A stretch of DNA of 64,000 nucleotides from Neostapfia colusana. Taxonomy: Eukaryota; Streptophyta; Magnoliopsida; Poales; Poaceae. A program made the position numbers and the translations under genes. Shown here piece after piece: positions 46,801 to 56,017 of the stretch (position 1 is the stretch's first letter; every line of letters begins with the position of its first letter). The stretch covers positions 93,422,780-93,486,779 of the forward strand of contig JASWHV010000009.1 of NCBI GenBank assembly GCA_030760725.1, in the 5' to 3' direction. The notes beneath the pieces are model-generated. The model had not been told where the DNA came from and ran no database searches. It saw only the letters and a program-made list of their open reading frames with translations.

Positions 46801-47655
46801 AGGGCGGCTTCTGAAGTTTTTCGTTCCGGTGGTGTGCGGGCAGAGCGGAAGGGATGAGGCCGGCTTCACTCGGGCGGGCGGTTTGACCGCGTGTTGCACC
46901 CGGCGCCTTCGGTCACTGAGCAGGAGGTGGCAGGGGTGAGGCGGTCGGGCACCGACGCCTGCCGTGCGCTGGCGCGTTCTCTTGGCTGAGGGAGAAAAAT
47001 CACTGAGGAAGCTTCTCTGTTAAGGCTGCTGACAAGTGGGGCCTCACCTCTAATTCCTTTTCAACTTTTTCATTTCTGTTTGTACTAAAATATCCCCAAC
47101 TACTCACAATTGAATGTGAGACTTAATCACCAAGTCACAGTTTGAATTTGGTTTCCCAAATTTGAATTTTGTTTGGCTAAATTTGCCTCATGTTTGAACT
47201 GAAATTCAAATTCAGTTTTGAATTATTGCAAATTTAGCTCCCGACAAGATGAAGTCCAATGGGGATGAAAATTGGTGGGCTAACTCAGGAAAATGTGCTG
47301 AGATTGAATATGAAGCCAACTTTTGAATCCAAGTGATGAAAGTTGCTGCAATTTGAATTTACATTCAAATTGGCCTCTTTTTCAAATGCCTCTAAAAGTG
47401 CCTCACAAAGTGTTGGATTTACATGAACTTTGGCCTGAACCTTCCCAATACTATTTATGTTCTAGGGGTGAGCTCAACCTCTCATGTTCATGTGTAGAAA
47501 TCCTACTTTGTAAAAGTTAGGGCTTTCCACTCTAATCACCCTTTTGATGGAGGTTACTTGCTCTTCACAAGTCTTCACATGATATCCACAACAAAAGCTG
47601 TGGTGTTGCGAGGTGACGAAAATTTTTTGCAAGTCCCTTTTCTTGGGCTTTTACA
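43859..47655 (-). mobile_element. Long LTR D (3.80 kb)
   Basis: Minus-strand start TGTAAAAGCCC at 47655, directly after the gypsy 2 polypurine tract; end CGTTACA at 43859, followed by a primer binding site. It is thus at once the 3' LTR of gypsy 2 and a 5' LTR for the fragment on its left. It is diverged from the A and F families but has the same internal order, including the mini-ORF. The GC-rich part (46030-47000) gives chance ORFs only. Confidence 0.85.
44118..45322 (-). CDS. LTR-embedded acidic split mini-ORF, copy D
   Basis: Exon alpha 45242-45322 (81 nt) after acceptor CGTGTAG, donor CAAG/GCAAGC. The intron is 45241-44216 (1,026 nt) and ends TTTTTCAG. Exon beta 44215-44118 ends in TGA. 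No internal stop is present. Conserved motifs are PEVLDF in alpha, GEEPP at the join and EWEPYTP at the end. This copy is far diverged from A3 at DNA level, yet keeps exon length, both phases, the GC donor and the terminal motif. It is the best single argument that the split frame is real. Confidence 0.6.
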
Positions 47656-47668
47656 TCCCTCCCCCCTT
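47656..47668 (-). other. Polypurine tract of gypsy 2
   Basis: Minus-strand AAGGGGGGAGGGA directly before LTR D. The usual plus-strand primer position. Confidence 0.8.
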
Positions 47669-47721
47669 AAAAGAATCTCGTCCCGAGATTACAAAAGAAG
47701 AGACAGCGATGTAATAGGAAC

Positions 47722-48284
47722 TCACCCATGCTGAGATGCCATGAACTCCGGGTAATTTGAGCGAAGGAATTCCTCGCTCTCCCACGTCGCTTCTTCGGTG
47801 GTGTGGTTACTCCAGAGTATCTTGTAGAACCACAACGTTCGGCTACGTGCGGTCCGGGCTTTCTCATCCATAATCGCCACCGGATATTCATCATATGTCA
47901 AATCCGGTTGCAACTCGCCGATGTCTTCGGTAGGAACAGCAGCTGTAGGCTTCAGACATTTTCGCAGTTGTGAAACGTGGAAAACGTTGTGAACACCAGC
48001 AAGAGATGTCAATAGCTCCAGCCTATACGCCGCTGGTCCACACTTCACGGTGATAGCATAGGGTCCAATGAAACGGGGAGCGAGTTTCCCCTTCACGCCG
48101 AACCGGTGCACGCCCTTCATCGGAGATACACGGAGGTACACGTGTTCTCCGACGTCAAAGTGCAGCGGTCTATGCCTCTTATCAGCGTAGCTTTTCTGCC
48201 GGGATTGAGTGGCCTTCAAGTTGGCTTGAATCATCCGAACGTGCTCTTCGGCGTCGTTCACAACATTAACCCCGAATGTGACCC
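47722..48284 (-). CDS. Gypsy 2 integrase C-terminus and chromodomain-like tail
   Basis: This continues the integrase of 59344-60078 across the copia insertion in the same frame once one GACCC copy is removed. Visible are the GPY/F-type module (KLAPRFIGPYAI), the linker HNVFHVSQLRKCL, and a C-terminal chromodomain-like segment (LWSNHTTEEATWESEEFL) that in chromoviruses directs integration to chosen chromatin. The open frame extends to 48408 only because copia LTR sequence happens to be open. Stop at 47722. Confidence 0.85.
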
Positions 48285-48573
48285 TGTAAGTGCATCTAGG
48301 ATATCCCTTGTGGGTTTTGGCTGATTGATGACGAACATATGAGATCCTAATGAAACTATTAAGATGATTGCAGGATAAACAAAGTGAACTGGCTCGGCAC
48401 ACACACAAAAAGGTGAAAAATAGAGTGGTGCCCGAAAAGGAAGACGTTAGTGGAATTTAGAGAAGCAAAGTAGATATAAATGCATAGGTTGTGTGTGAGA
48501 GAGACACATCCCAAGAGCTCATGACTTTGCGTAAGGGTAAGGGGTTTAAAAATCAACTAAAATCCACTGAAAA

Positions 48574-48894
48574 CCAGACTAGTCCGTTCATGGACCGGAC
48601 TAGGCCATTTAACTTTCTGAAAGACGCAAACATTGTGCACCGGACTAGTCCGGTCAGCTCACTGGAATGCAACAGGACAAGTCCGGTTTTAGACCGGACT
48701 AGTCCGGTCATGTCTCTGTTGTCCTCTTTAGAGGACTACGGACTAGTCCATCCAAGCAACAGGACTAGTCCGCTAAAGTTTCTGAAAACCCATCTCACAT
48801 AGCACCGGACAAGTCCGGTTTCTGGACCGGACTAGTCCGGTTAACCCACTGGAAGTAGGCCGGACAAGTCCGATCATATACCGGACTAGTCCGG
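48574..48894. repeat. Palindrome array (11 units) in U3 of the 5' LTR
   Basis: Units of CCGGACTAGTCCGG and variants with ACAAGT core. The array ends 37 bases before the TATA box. Confidence 0.92.
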
Positions 48895-48930
48895 TAGTAG
48901 GTTTAACAACGGTAACTTTTTGGGAAAGCC

Positions 48931-48937
48931 TATAAAA
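48931..48937 (+). promoter_or_regulatory. TATA box of the copia 1 5' LTR
   Basis: TATAAAA just downstream of the palindrome array; conserved at 58585-58591 in the 3' LTR. Expected start of the R region about 30 bases later. Confidence 0.75.
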
Positions 48938-49575
48938 AGAGGTCCTTCGTCTTTTCCCGCAGCAGACACGACTCATACTGTCAAAAACTGAAACCCTAGC
49001 GCCGCCACCTGTCCCAAGAGCCCAAAAACACGTCTCCCCACACATCTAAGGTGCAAAAAGGTGAAGATCAATAAAATACTTGGATTTGGGATTGGGAGAT
49101 CGTCGTTCCTTCGTTGTGAGCTCTTGGGGTTTGATCTCTCTACACTCATATTCTGCATTGTAATCTTTTTGAGTGTATTTGATTAACTTCTCATTGTAAT
49201 TCTTGTGGGAGCCCTCAACGTGTGAGGTTGCCCCATAAACAAGGTGATTACACTTGATAGTGAAGTCAAGTCGGCCTGTGTGGTGACCTGAAGAGGGAAA
49301 GGGTTGGGAACCCGGCTCTGTGTGAGCTTCCTCAACGAGGACGTAGATCTCTTGGTGAGATCGAACCTCGGTAAAAATTCGTGTCTTTTGTCTCTCATTT
49401 GTTTTACATCTTGATACATTAGATCACTAGTTTGCTAGTCATCGTTTGAGTTCCTTACAAGTTTGCACGTGCATCTATACAATAAGTTTAAGTTATAAAA
49501 ACTGTTTTTCTTATTCCGCTGCTGTAAGATTAAAATTTTTGAGACACACTTAATCAACTCAAATAATTCAGTACA

Positions 49576-49611
49576 CCGGACTAGTCCGCCCACACAACCG
49601 GACTAGTCCGG
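49576..49611. repeat. Two palindrome units near the 5' LTR end
   Basis: CCGGACTAGTCCG and CCGGACTAGTCCGG separated by eight bases; the pair is repeated in the 3' LTR at 59231-59265. Confidence 0.9.
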
Positions 49612-49693
49612 TCAGTCAAGTTTCTGATAACTTTATTAAGTGTGCAGGAATTCTTTAAAGGCCTATTCACCCCCCCTCTAGGCCACATTCAAT

Positions 49694-49706
49694 TGGTATC
49701 AGAGCC
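49694..49706 (+). other. Primer binding site of copia 1
   Basis: TGGTATCAGAGCC two bases after the LTR end; complementary to initiator tRNA-Met. Confidence 0.93.
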
Positions 49707-49745
49707 AAGTTCTCCATCAACGAGACTCACATCTCGGAGAGATCA

Positions 49746-52016
49746 ATGGCCTCTGAGAAGAACAACGATATCCTGAAGACGAACAACAACGATGAGGAGC
49801 AAGAAGCCAAAGCCTTCGATGTGCTGAAAGAAAATCCACATGACGATGATGAAGTGAGACAGCTAAAGACATTACTGAGAAAGAAGTTAATGGCACAAAA
49901 GGGAAAAGAGGAAGAAAAGATGATGGGGAGTGGTCATCACGACTACTCCCGGTATCCTTACAACTACAACCGTCTCAATTCAAATAACCATTATCTCTCT
50001 ATTCCTATGGGAAAGCCCCCACAGTTTGACGGAAGTGACTACACCATGTGGAAGTACATCATGAAGATGCATCTGATATCCCTGAACCCTAGTCTGTGGC
50101 ACATTGTTTGCACAGGCATCGATATTCCGGACACGGATGATGAACTCACCCCAGAACAAGAACAAGAGATTCACAGAAACGCACAAGTCGTCGCCGTGAT
50201 CACATCATCACTAAGCAGAGAGGAATTCACCAAGATCGATGGGTTAGAAAGTGCAAAAGAAATCTGGGATACCCTCAAGACAGCTCACGAAAGAAATAGG
50301 TCAGTTCGTGAAGCCAAAATCAAAATGCTTGAAGGAGAGTTGGGGAGATTTGCTATTGAAGAAGGCGAATCACCTCAAGACATGTACAACCGGATGAAAG
50401 CACTCATCAAAAGAATTCGTGCTTATGGAAGTAAGAAATGGAAAGATCACGAAGTGGTCAAAAGAATTATTAGAGCCTTCATGTCAAGAAACGTCACACT
50501 TTGCTCAATGATTAGAGAAAGCCCCGGGTTTCACAAAATGACTCCCAATGAGTTATTGGGAAAGATCATAAATCATGAAATGATGGAGAAAGAGGCTCAA
50601 TACGTCAAAGACTTAGCCGAGCTCACCTCTTCTAAAAAGAAAGAAGTTGCCCTCAAAGCAACGTGCAGACCCAAACTCAAAGAAACTCGTGAAGACCAAG
50701 ACGATGGAGATACAAGCGACGAAAGCACCGATCTTGATGACGAAGAAATGGTACTCTTCATCAAAAAGTTCAAACGCATGATGAAGAGAAGACACGGCAA
50801 CAATTCACATGAAGGCAAAAGCAAGGAAAAAGGAAAATCCAAGGCTCGACGCACTTGCTACAACTGCGGAGAGTATGGTCACATCATGGTGGACTGTACT
50901 TATGAGGAAAACAAAAAGAAGAAGGAAACAAGATCTCAAGAAAAGAAAAATTTCAGAAAAAGAAGACAAGCCCATCAAGCTCACATTGGGAAGGAGTGGG
51001 ACTCAAACGACGAGTCCTCCTCCGATGAAGAAGAAGAGATGGCCACTATCGCAGTCAAGAAACCAACTATGAGAGCCACACTCTTTCCGAACATGGGAGG
51101 ACGGGACATGAACATCCACACTTGTCTTATGGCTAAGGAAGGCAAGAAAAAGGTTAGACTTACTCCTCCTATACTAAATTCCTCCATTGATGACTTTGAT
51201 AGCTCTAGTGATATTGAAGAATTATTTAGAGGGCTAAGTAAAATTGCTTTAAAGAAAATGGAAATGTTGTCGAACGAAATCTTTGAAAAGGAAGAACTTG
51301 TCAACCGACAAGAAGATATGCTCATCCGTGAGAGGAAGAGATATCAAGAAGTTGAAAAGCTTCTTGAGCTTGAAAGAGAGAAGAATGAGTCACTTGAGTT
51401 AGATCTAACCTTGAGTAAGGAAACTTACTCAAAGTTAGAGGACTCACACATTGCAATCAAGGAAGAACTTGCTAACTTGTCAAAAGTTAACAAAATCCTT
51501 GAGGTGCAAGTTGAGTCGCTCAAAAAAATTGACTCCTCTTCCTCCAAGAGCTCTTCCTCCAAAGATATGCGCTCGACAACAATAAGAACCTGCACTTGCT
51601 CTAGTAAGAAGAATGTAATTTCTAATGCTTCAACCTCTCATGACATGCATTCTTCTCAAAACGGCATCTTTGATAAGGAGAAGATCAAATATGCACAAAG
51701 TGCATATATGATCACTAGACCTCCCAATGTCAAAGATGGTCTTGGCTTTGACAGGAACAGACACATGTCTACTCCTAATCATGCTAAGAATAGAATCATT
51801 TTTGTTAAAGAAAAATCCCATAAATCCGAGCTACAAACACTATTCCATACATTTGATGCTTCTTATGTTCTCTTGAAAAACAAGTATGGAAAAGTCATTG
51901 CTAAATATACAAGGCCACACCACAAGAACTTAAAAACTTGTGTGTGGGTGCCCAAGACTCTTGTGACTAACCTGAGAGGACCCAAGCAAGCTTGGGTACC
52001 TAAAACCCAGAAATAA
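49746..52016 (+). CDS. Copia 1 gag (756 aa)
   Basis: Capsid and nucleocapsid precursor. Residues ~85-300 form the copia gag domain (PPQFDGSDYTMWKYIMKMHL, AKEIWDTLKTAHE). An acidic stretch follows at ~320, a CCHC knuckle CYNCGEYGHIMVDC at ~373, then Lys-rich and Ser/Asp/Glu-rich segments and a long coiled-coil-prone region (~490-620). The long C-terminal extension is typical of the SIRE lineage. The frame is intact from an ATG 40 bases after the primer binding site to TAA at 52014-52016. Pol follows in the +1 frame, opening after a TAG at 52027-52029. Confidence 0.92.
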   Translation: MASEKNNDILKTNNNDEEQEAKAFDVLKENPHDDDEVRQLKTLLRKKLMAQKGKEEEKMMGSGHHDYSRYPYNYNRLNSNNHYLSIPMGKPPQFDGSDYTMWKYIMKMHLISLNPSLWHIVCTGIDIPDTDDELTPEQEQEIHRNAQVVAVITSSLSREEFTKIDGLESAKEIWDTLKTAHERNRSVREAKIKMLEGELGRFAIEEGESPQDMYNRMKALIKRIRAYGSKKWKDHEVVKRIIRAFMSRNVTLCSMIRESPGFHKMTPNELLGKIINHEMMEKEAQYVKDLAELTSSKKKEVALKATCRPKLKETREDQDDGDTSDESTDLDDEEMVLFIKKFKRMMKRRHGNNSHEGKSKEKGKSKARRTCYNCGEYGHIMVDCTYEENKKKKETRSQEKKNFRKRRQAHQAHIGKEWDSNDESSSDEEEEMATIAVKKPTMRATLFPNMGGRDMNIHTCLMAKEGKKKVRLTPPILNSSIDDFDSSSDIEELFRGLSKIALKKMEMLSNEIFEKEELVNRQEDMLIRERKRYQEVEKLLELEREKNESLELDLTLSKETYSKLEDSHIAIKEELANLSKVNKILEVQVESLKKIDSSSSKSSSSKDMRSTTIRTCTCSSKKNVISNASTSHDMHSSQNGIFDKEKIKYAQSAYMITRPPNVKDGLGFDRNRHMSTPNHAKNRIIFVKEKSHKSELQTLFHTFDASYVLLKNKYGKVIAKYTRPHHKNLKTCVWVPKTLVTNLRGPKQAWVPKTQK

Positions 52017-52029
52017 TTCTATTTTGTAG

Positions 52030-55000
52030 GCTTACTCCTCCGGTGGATCTAAGTGGGTGCTAGATAGCGGATGCACAAATCATATGACCGGAGAGAGAGG
52101 TATGTTTGTGGAATACGAGTGCAACAACGATCCAAGTGAAGGTATATACTTTGGAGACAACAGCCAAGGAAAGGTCCTTGGTAGTGGTAACATTGAAATA
52201 TCCTCTCAACACACCTTATCTAATGTTTTACATGTAGACTCTCTAGATTATAATCTTATATCAATATCTCAACTATGCGACAAAGGTTACAACTGTTTAT
52301 TCACTAATGAGGGTGTGACCGTCTTTAGAAGAAGCGATGGCTCGATTGCATTCAAGGGATTGTTGAAGGGAAAGCTTTATCTTGTTGACTTCAACAAAGA
52401 TAAAGCCGAACTCAACACTTGCTTGGTTGCTAAGACCAACATGGGATGGCTGTGGCATAGACGGCTAACCCATGTTGGAATGAGAAATCTGCAGAAACTT
52501 CTAAAAGGTGGTCACATCCGTGGTCTTAAGGAAGTGATTTTTGAAAAAGACAGGCCGTGCAGCGCTTGTCAAGCAGGAAAATAGGTTGGAGCACCACACC
52601 CCGCCAAGAATGTGATGACCACCGCTAAACCGCTGGAACTTCTCCACATGGATCTCTTTGGTCCAATTGCGTACATCAGCATCGGCGGTAACAAATACGG
52701 TTTTGTAATTGTTGATGATTTTTCAAGATTTACCTGGGTATTTTTCTTGTATGATAAATCAGAAACTCAAGGAATCCTCAAGAAGTTCTTGAAAAGAGCT
52801 CAAAATGAATTCTCATCAACCGTAAAGAATATCAGAAGTGACAATGGGACAGAATTCAAGAACACCCAAGTTGAAGAATATCTCAATGAAGAAGGTATAA
52901 AGCATGAATTCTCAGCACCCTACTCTCCTCAACAAAACGGGGTGGCTGAAAGGAAGAACAGAACATTGATCGAAATGGCGAGAACAATGTTGGATGAATA
53001 CAAGACGTCAGATCGATTTTGGGCAGAAGCGGTGAACACCGCTTGTCATGCCACAAATTGGTTGTACCTTCATCGACTTCTGAAGAAAACTCCATATGAG
53101 CTTCTCACGGGTAAAAAGCCTAACGTTTCCTATTTCAAAGTTTTTGGTTGCAAATGTTTTATTCTGAACAAGAAACCAAGGGCCTCGAAGTTTGCTTCGA
53201 AGTCCGATGAAGGATTCTTGCTCGGATATGAATCGAACGCCTACGCCTATCGTGTCTTCAACAAGGTGTCCGGCCTTGTTGAAGTAGCGCGTGACGTAGT
53301 GTTCGATGAAACTAACGGCTCACAAGTGGAGCAAGTCAATAAGTCTATACTAGATAAGGAGGAAGCTCCATGTGAAGCGCTGAAGAAAATGGCACTTGGT
53401 GATATCCTACCACGAGCGGAGACACAAGATGAATTTCAACAAGGAAGCAATGATCAAGGGGGAGCTCCTACACAAGATCAAGTTGAGGAGGATCAAGAAA
53501 ATCAAGATGATCATGGAAGCAATGATCTAGGGGGAGACATGACACATGAAGACAATGAAGAACAAACAACTATACAAATTCCACACCCAAGAGTACATCA
53601 GTGTGTGCAAAGGGACCACCCTGTCAACAATACCATTGGAGATATTGCTAAGGGAGTAACTACTAGATCTCAAATTGCAAAGTTTTGTGAACATTATTCT
53701 TTTGTGTCTTTTCTGGAGCCATACAGGGTAGAAGAAGCCTTAAGGGATCCAGACTGGGTGATTGCGATGCAAGAGGAGCTGAACAACTTCAAAAGAAATG
53801 AAGTGTGGGAGCTGGTGGAAAGACCAAGGGCGAACATCATTGGAACCAAATGGGTCTTTCGGAACAAGCAAGATGAACATGGAGTAGTGACAAGAAATAA
53901 AGCGAGGTTGGTGGCCAAAGGTTATTCTCAAGTGGAAGAGTGCCTTTCTCAATGGTCCGATAAAGGAGGAAGTCTATGTGGAGCAGCCACCGGGGTTCGA
54001 AGATCAGAAGTATCCCAACCATGTCTATAAACTGCGTAAGGCTCTCTATGGCCTCAAACAGGCTCCTCGAGCCTGGTATGAGTGCCTTAGAGATTTTCTG
54101 ATTCAAAATGGATTCAAAATTGGTAAAGCTGACTATACACTCTTTACTAAACATTTTGATGAACATTTATTCGTATGTCAAATTTATGTTGATGACATTA
54201 TCTTTGGATCCACTAACAAGTCCTTCTGTGAAGAATTTAGCAAAATAATGACAGACAGGTTCGAGATGTCAATGATGGGTGAATTGAAGTTCTTCTTGGG
54301 ATTTCAAGTGAAGCAACTGAGAGAAGGTACATTTATAAGCCAAACTAAATATACACAAGACATTCTATATGGATAAAGCCAAGCCCATCAAGACACCCAT
54401 GGCCATCAACGGACATCTCGACCTCAATGAAGACGGTCCAAATGTGGACCAAAAGGTATATCGGTCCATGATTGGCTCTTTACTATACTTATGTGCATCT
54501 AGGCCAGATATTATGCTTAGTGTTTGCATGTGTGCAAGGTTTCAAGCCGCACCTAAAGAGTGTCACTTAATTGCTGTAAAAAGAATCCTAAGGTACCTTG
54601 TGCACACACCCAACTTGGGCCTTTTGTATCCCAAAGGATCCAAGTTTAACTTGATAGGGTATTCCGACGCCGACTATGCAGGATGCAAAGTCGATAGAAA
54701 GAGCACGTCAGGAACTTGTCAATTTCTTGGTAGGTCCCTAGTTTCTTGGTCATCTAAAAAGCAAAACTCCATTGCTCTTTCCACAGCGGAAGCAGAGTAT
54801 GTTGCAGCCGGTAGTTGCTGTGCGCAACTGCTTTGGATGCAACAAACTCTTAGGGACTACGGCTACAATCTAAGTCATATCCCGCTTCTATGCGATAATG
54901 AAAGTGCTATAAAGATTGCACACAATCCTGTAGAGCACTCAAGAACTAAGCACATAGACATCCGTCATCACTTTCTTAGAGATCATTCATTAAAAGGTGA

Positions 55001-55154
55001 CATAGCTATTTCACATGTTAGGACTGAAAAACAACTTGCAGATATTTTTACCAAACCATTAGATGAGAAAAGGTTCTGTGAACTAAGAAATGAGCTAAAC
55101 ATTCTTGACTCTCGAAATGTGGCTTCAAACATTGCATACCTGGTTGCAACTTAA
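52030..55154 (+). pseudogene. Copia 1 pol: protease, integrase, reverse transcriptase, RNase H (four breaks)
   Basis: Protease DSGCTNHMTG at about 52060. Integrase zinc domain (52440-52580), then core with MDLFGP, SDNGTEF and PQQNGVAERKN. Break 1: TAG at 52582-52584. Break 2: near 53945, a deletion I estimate at 40-odd codons removes the reverse transcriptase segment with the first catalytic Asp and shifts frame. YVDDIIFGS, with the other two Asp, remains near 54190. Break 3: a small deletion near 54368 before DKAKPIKTPM shifts frame. RNase H (DADYAG, STAEAEYVA) is intact to TAA at 55152-55154. A fourth obstacle is the gag/pol frame change. It cannot make an active reverse transcriptase. Confidence 0.9.
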
Positions 55155-55350
55155 ATTGTTCCTCCGTATTGTCAAAAATGCTCCTCCTCTCCTTTGTACT
55201 CAGAAAACTATTCTTAATGAATAAATCTTGTGGATTATGACCATTGTTCGATTGTTGATTGACTACTGGTCGTAATCACCAAGACTACTTGCAAAATTGT
55301 TGTCCTTGGATTACTATTAGTTATCTATATATATATCAAGTCTGTTGGAA

Positions 55351-55450
55351 ACGGACTAGTCCGATTTCCAACCGGACTAGTCCGGACAGACAACAATTAG
55401 GTTAACTCAGGGGTACCGGACTAGTCCGCTACCATGACCGGACTAGTCCG
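55351..55450. repeat. Palindrome cluster after pol (4 units)
   Basis: Four units of the CCGGACTAGTCCGG type in two close pairs, about 200 bases after the pol stop. Confidence 0.9.
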
Positions 55451-55852
55451 CTCAGTCGCATATAGAAGCAGTTAGCCGGACCAAACGCCTCCCTCTCCAC
55501 TCATAAGCACTTTGTCTCACCCTCTCTCCTAAACCCTACCTCTCAAAGTGATTTTCGAGTTGAGCCCTCAAACTCGGAGTTTTCTCCGTGAAAAAGCCTC
55601 TTCTCGATGAGGGGATCCTACTTTCCGGACTCATCCGGACTGATTTTCACTCCTTCAACGCGAATCTTCAAATCTTGGTAAATCCCCCCCAAAAACAAAA
55701 ATCTCAATTTTTCTAGCTCTAGCTAGTTTCCTTTGATTTCAAAAGGATGTACATTGCATAAATAGATGTATTCCTACCACTTTCCTATCCTTGTGTCCTT
55801 AGATAGGAGATTTGCCTCAAATGAAACATACAATTTAGGGTTCTTATGCTAG

Positions 55853-55930
55853 GCCGGACTAGTCCGGCGCTCAGATGCGGACAAGTCCGGTCCACCGGAC
55901 TTGTCCGCACTTTGAAACCGGACAAGTCTG
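55853..55930. repeat. Palindrome cluster before the extra ORF (4 units)
   Basis: Four units with ACTAGT, ACAAGT and ACTTGT cores, ending about 90 bases before the ATG of the extra ORF. Confidence 0.88.
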
Positions 55931-56017
55931 ATCTCTGACAGCTGAACTCCTACTTTCCCATTTGAAGTCAATAATGCGTCCGTTTGCATCTAATCCTTAA
56001 ACTCCTTATCAGGCATC

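Larger units (their letters stand above)
48285..49691 (+). mobile_element. 5' LTR of copia 1 (1,407 bp)
   Basis: TGTAAGTGCATC to CCACATTCA. U3 holds eleven palindrome units, followed by a TATA box at 48931. AATAAAATA lies at about 49072. Two more palindrome units lie at 49576-49611 near the end. Compared with the 3' LTR it lacks one palindrome unit. Confidence 0.93.
55155..56017 (+). other. Spacer between pol and extra ORF of copia 1
   Basis: No ORF. It holds a (TA)n-like stretch at 55323-55337, two palindrome clusters (55351-55450, 55853-55930) and ATAAATAG at about 55758. The arrangement resembles the LTR promoter region, so it may drive a separate transcript for the extra ORF. This is inference only. 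Confidence 0.5.
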
